Shown here: one piece after another, positions 63,561 through 64,000 of the stretch
How positions within the stretch are numbered: position 1 is the first letter of the stretch
Layout: every line of letters starts with the position of its first letter
Assembly: GCF_000620065.1 (NCBI RefSeq)
Contig: NZ_KK211062.1
Coordinates: 1-64,000, forward strand
Origin: Meiothermus cerbereus DSM 11376
GTDB lineage: Bacteria; Deinococcota; Deinococci; Deinococcales; Thermaceae
Direction of reading: 5' to 3'
Length of the DNA: 64,000 nt
Made by a program: the position numbers and the translations under genes
The notes under the pieces: model-generated
Database searches by the model: none
Seen by the model: the letters and a program-made list of their open reading frames with translations, nothing else
What the model was told of the DNA's origin: nothing

Positions 63561-64000
63561 TCAGCGCTTGTAGACCCGCCGCTCGGCCTCGATGGCCTGC
63601 AAGACCTCCTGGATTTCTTTGGTCAGGGCGCGAATCTCGTCCAGGTCGGTAACGCTTTTGAGCTGGGTTTTGAGTTTTTCCAGCCGCATCTCGAAATAGA
63701 CCTCCCGTACCCGGGCCAGCGCCACATTCAGGTGGACCTCGAGGTTCTGGCGCTCAAAGCTGGGGCTCTTCATCAGTACGTCGATCAGACGGGCGCCTTC
63801 CCCCCGTTGCTCAAAATGCTTCAGGATTCGGTTCTTGCCCTGTTCAGAACGGGCCGCCTGCATAAATTCGGCCAGAAGGCTTCCTTCGGGCGGCCAGGTG
63901 TGGTCTTCGACGTACTGGGTCCACTGCAAAAACTCCTCCTCGGGCACCGAATACAAAAGTGCGATAACATCCAGCTCGCGCAAGAGACGTTTTTCCGTGA
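63561..64000 (-). CDS. dnaG: DNA primase, 3' part (partial)
   Basis: The frame continues past the right edge, so only the last 146 or so codons are present. The product has the helical style of the primase C-terminal helicase-binding domain (RELDVIALLYSVPEEEFLQW, FMQAARSEQGKNRILKHFEQ, KTQLKSVTDLDEIRALTKEI read in parts). The stop at 63561 is about 100 bp from MITE copy F. Identification rests on this tail only. Confidence 0.6.
   Translation of the reverse strand, partial: TEKRLLRELDVIALLYSVPEEEFLQWTQYVEDHTWPPEGSLLAEFMQAARSEQGKNRILKHFEQRGEGARLIDVLMKSPSFERQNLEVHLNVALARVREVYFEMRLEKLKTQLKSVTDLDEIRALTKEIQEVLQAIEAERRVYKR

Overview
The window looks like a chromosomal segment of a thermophilic member of the Deinococcota, family Thermaceae, most like Meiothermus. 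Supporting signs are GC-rich, densely packed genes; a -10 hexamer of the TANNNT type placed 5-9 nt before the start codon of many genes (leaderless transcripts); heavy use of the hexamer CTCGAG to encode Leu-Glu; a glutaminyl-tRNA synthetase carrying a C-terminal YqeY/GatB-like domain; a TtuC/MoeB-type E1-like enzyme beside a JAMM peptidase; and an N-succinylamino acid racemase-type enzyme. I cannot confirm the species without a search.

Layout. 0-4 kb: citrate synthase, an E1-like adenylyltransferase, a JAMM peptidase, a DUF2461 protein and a membrane thioredoxin, all on the minus strand. 4.4-12 kb: an MFS transporter, an MrfA/YprA-like helicase, MnmE, a small membrane protein preceded by a 46-bp tandem repeat, and a Kef-type antiporter. 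12-16 kb: an MnmC-like methyltransferase, a PLP decarboxylase and a secreted subtilase. 16-21 kb: an amino-acid racemase/GNAT/amidohydrolase cluster, a ClC channel and a PIG-L deacetylase, then tRNA-Ser(GGA). 21.6-25.6 kb: an aminotransferase, a UPF0303 protein and two Gfo/Idh/MocA oxidoreductases. 25.7-34.7 kb: GlnRS, a sorbosone-dehydrogenase-like protein, a hemolysin III-type protein, a phosphoesterase, holB and a RicT/PSP1 protein. 34.9-37.7 kb: two permeases of a BMP-type nucleoside ABC transporter, whose ATPase and binding protein lie at 48.9-51.7 kb. 37.9-48.9 kb: menG, slyD, cysteine synthase, radA-yacL, a large STAND/TPR regulator and a three-gene LptC/LptA-like set. 52-54 kb: ligA. 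54.2-63.2 kb: a compact ten-gene minus-strand operon (KAS III-like enzyme, acyl-CoA ligase, alpha/beta hydrolase, MaoC dehydratase, Liv-type ABC transporter, 3-hydroxybutyrate dehydrogenase). The window ends in the 3' part of dnaG.

Between the genes lie several families of small repeats: five copies of a MITE-like element of 127 or 158 bp with terminal inverted repeats; three copies of a roughly 120-bp hairpin-ended element, all in convergent gaps; one roughly 210-bp element with TACGCA-type inverted ends; and one tandem array with a compensated stem. These repeats, the extent of leaderless promoters and the Leu-Glu hexamer bias are the least explained signals. The operon at 54-63 kb and the E1/JAMM pair are the most promising functional systems.
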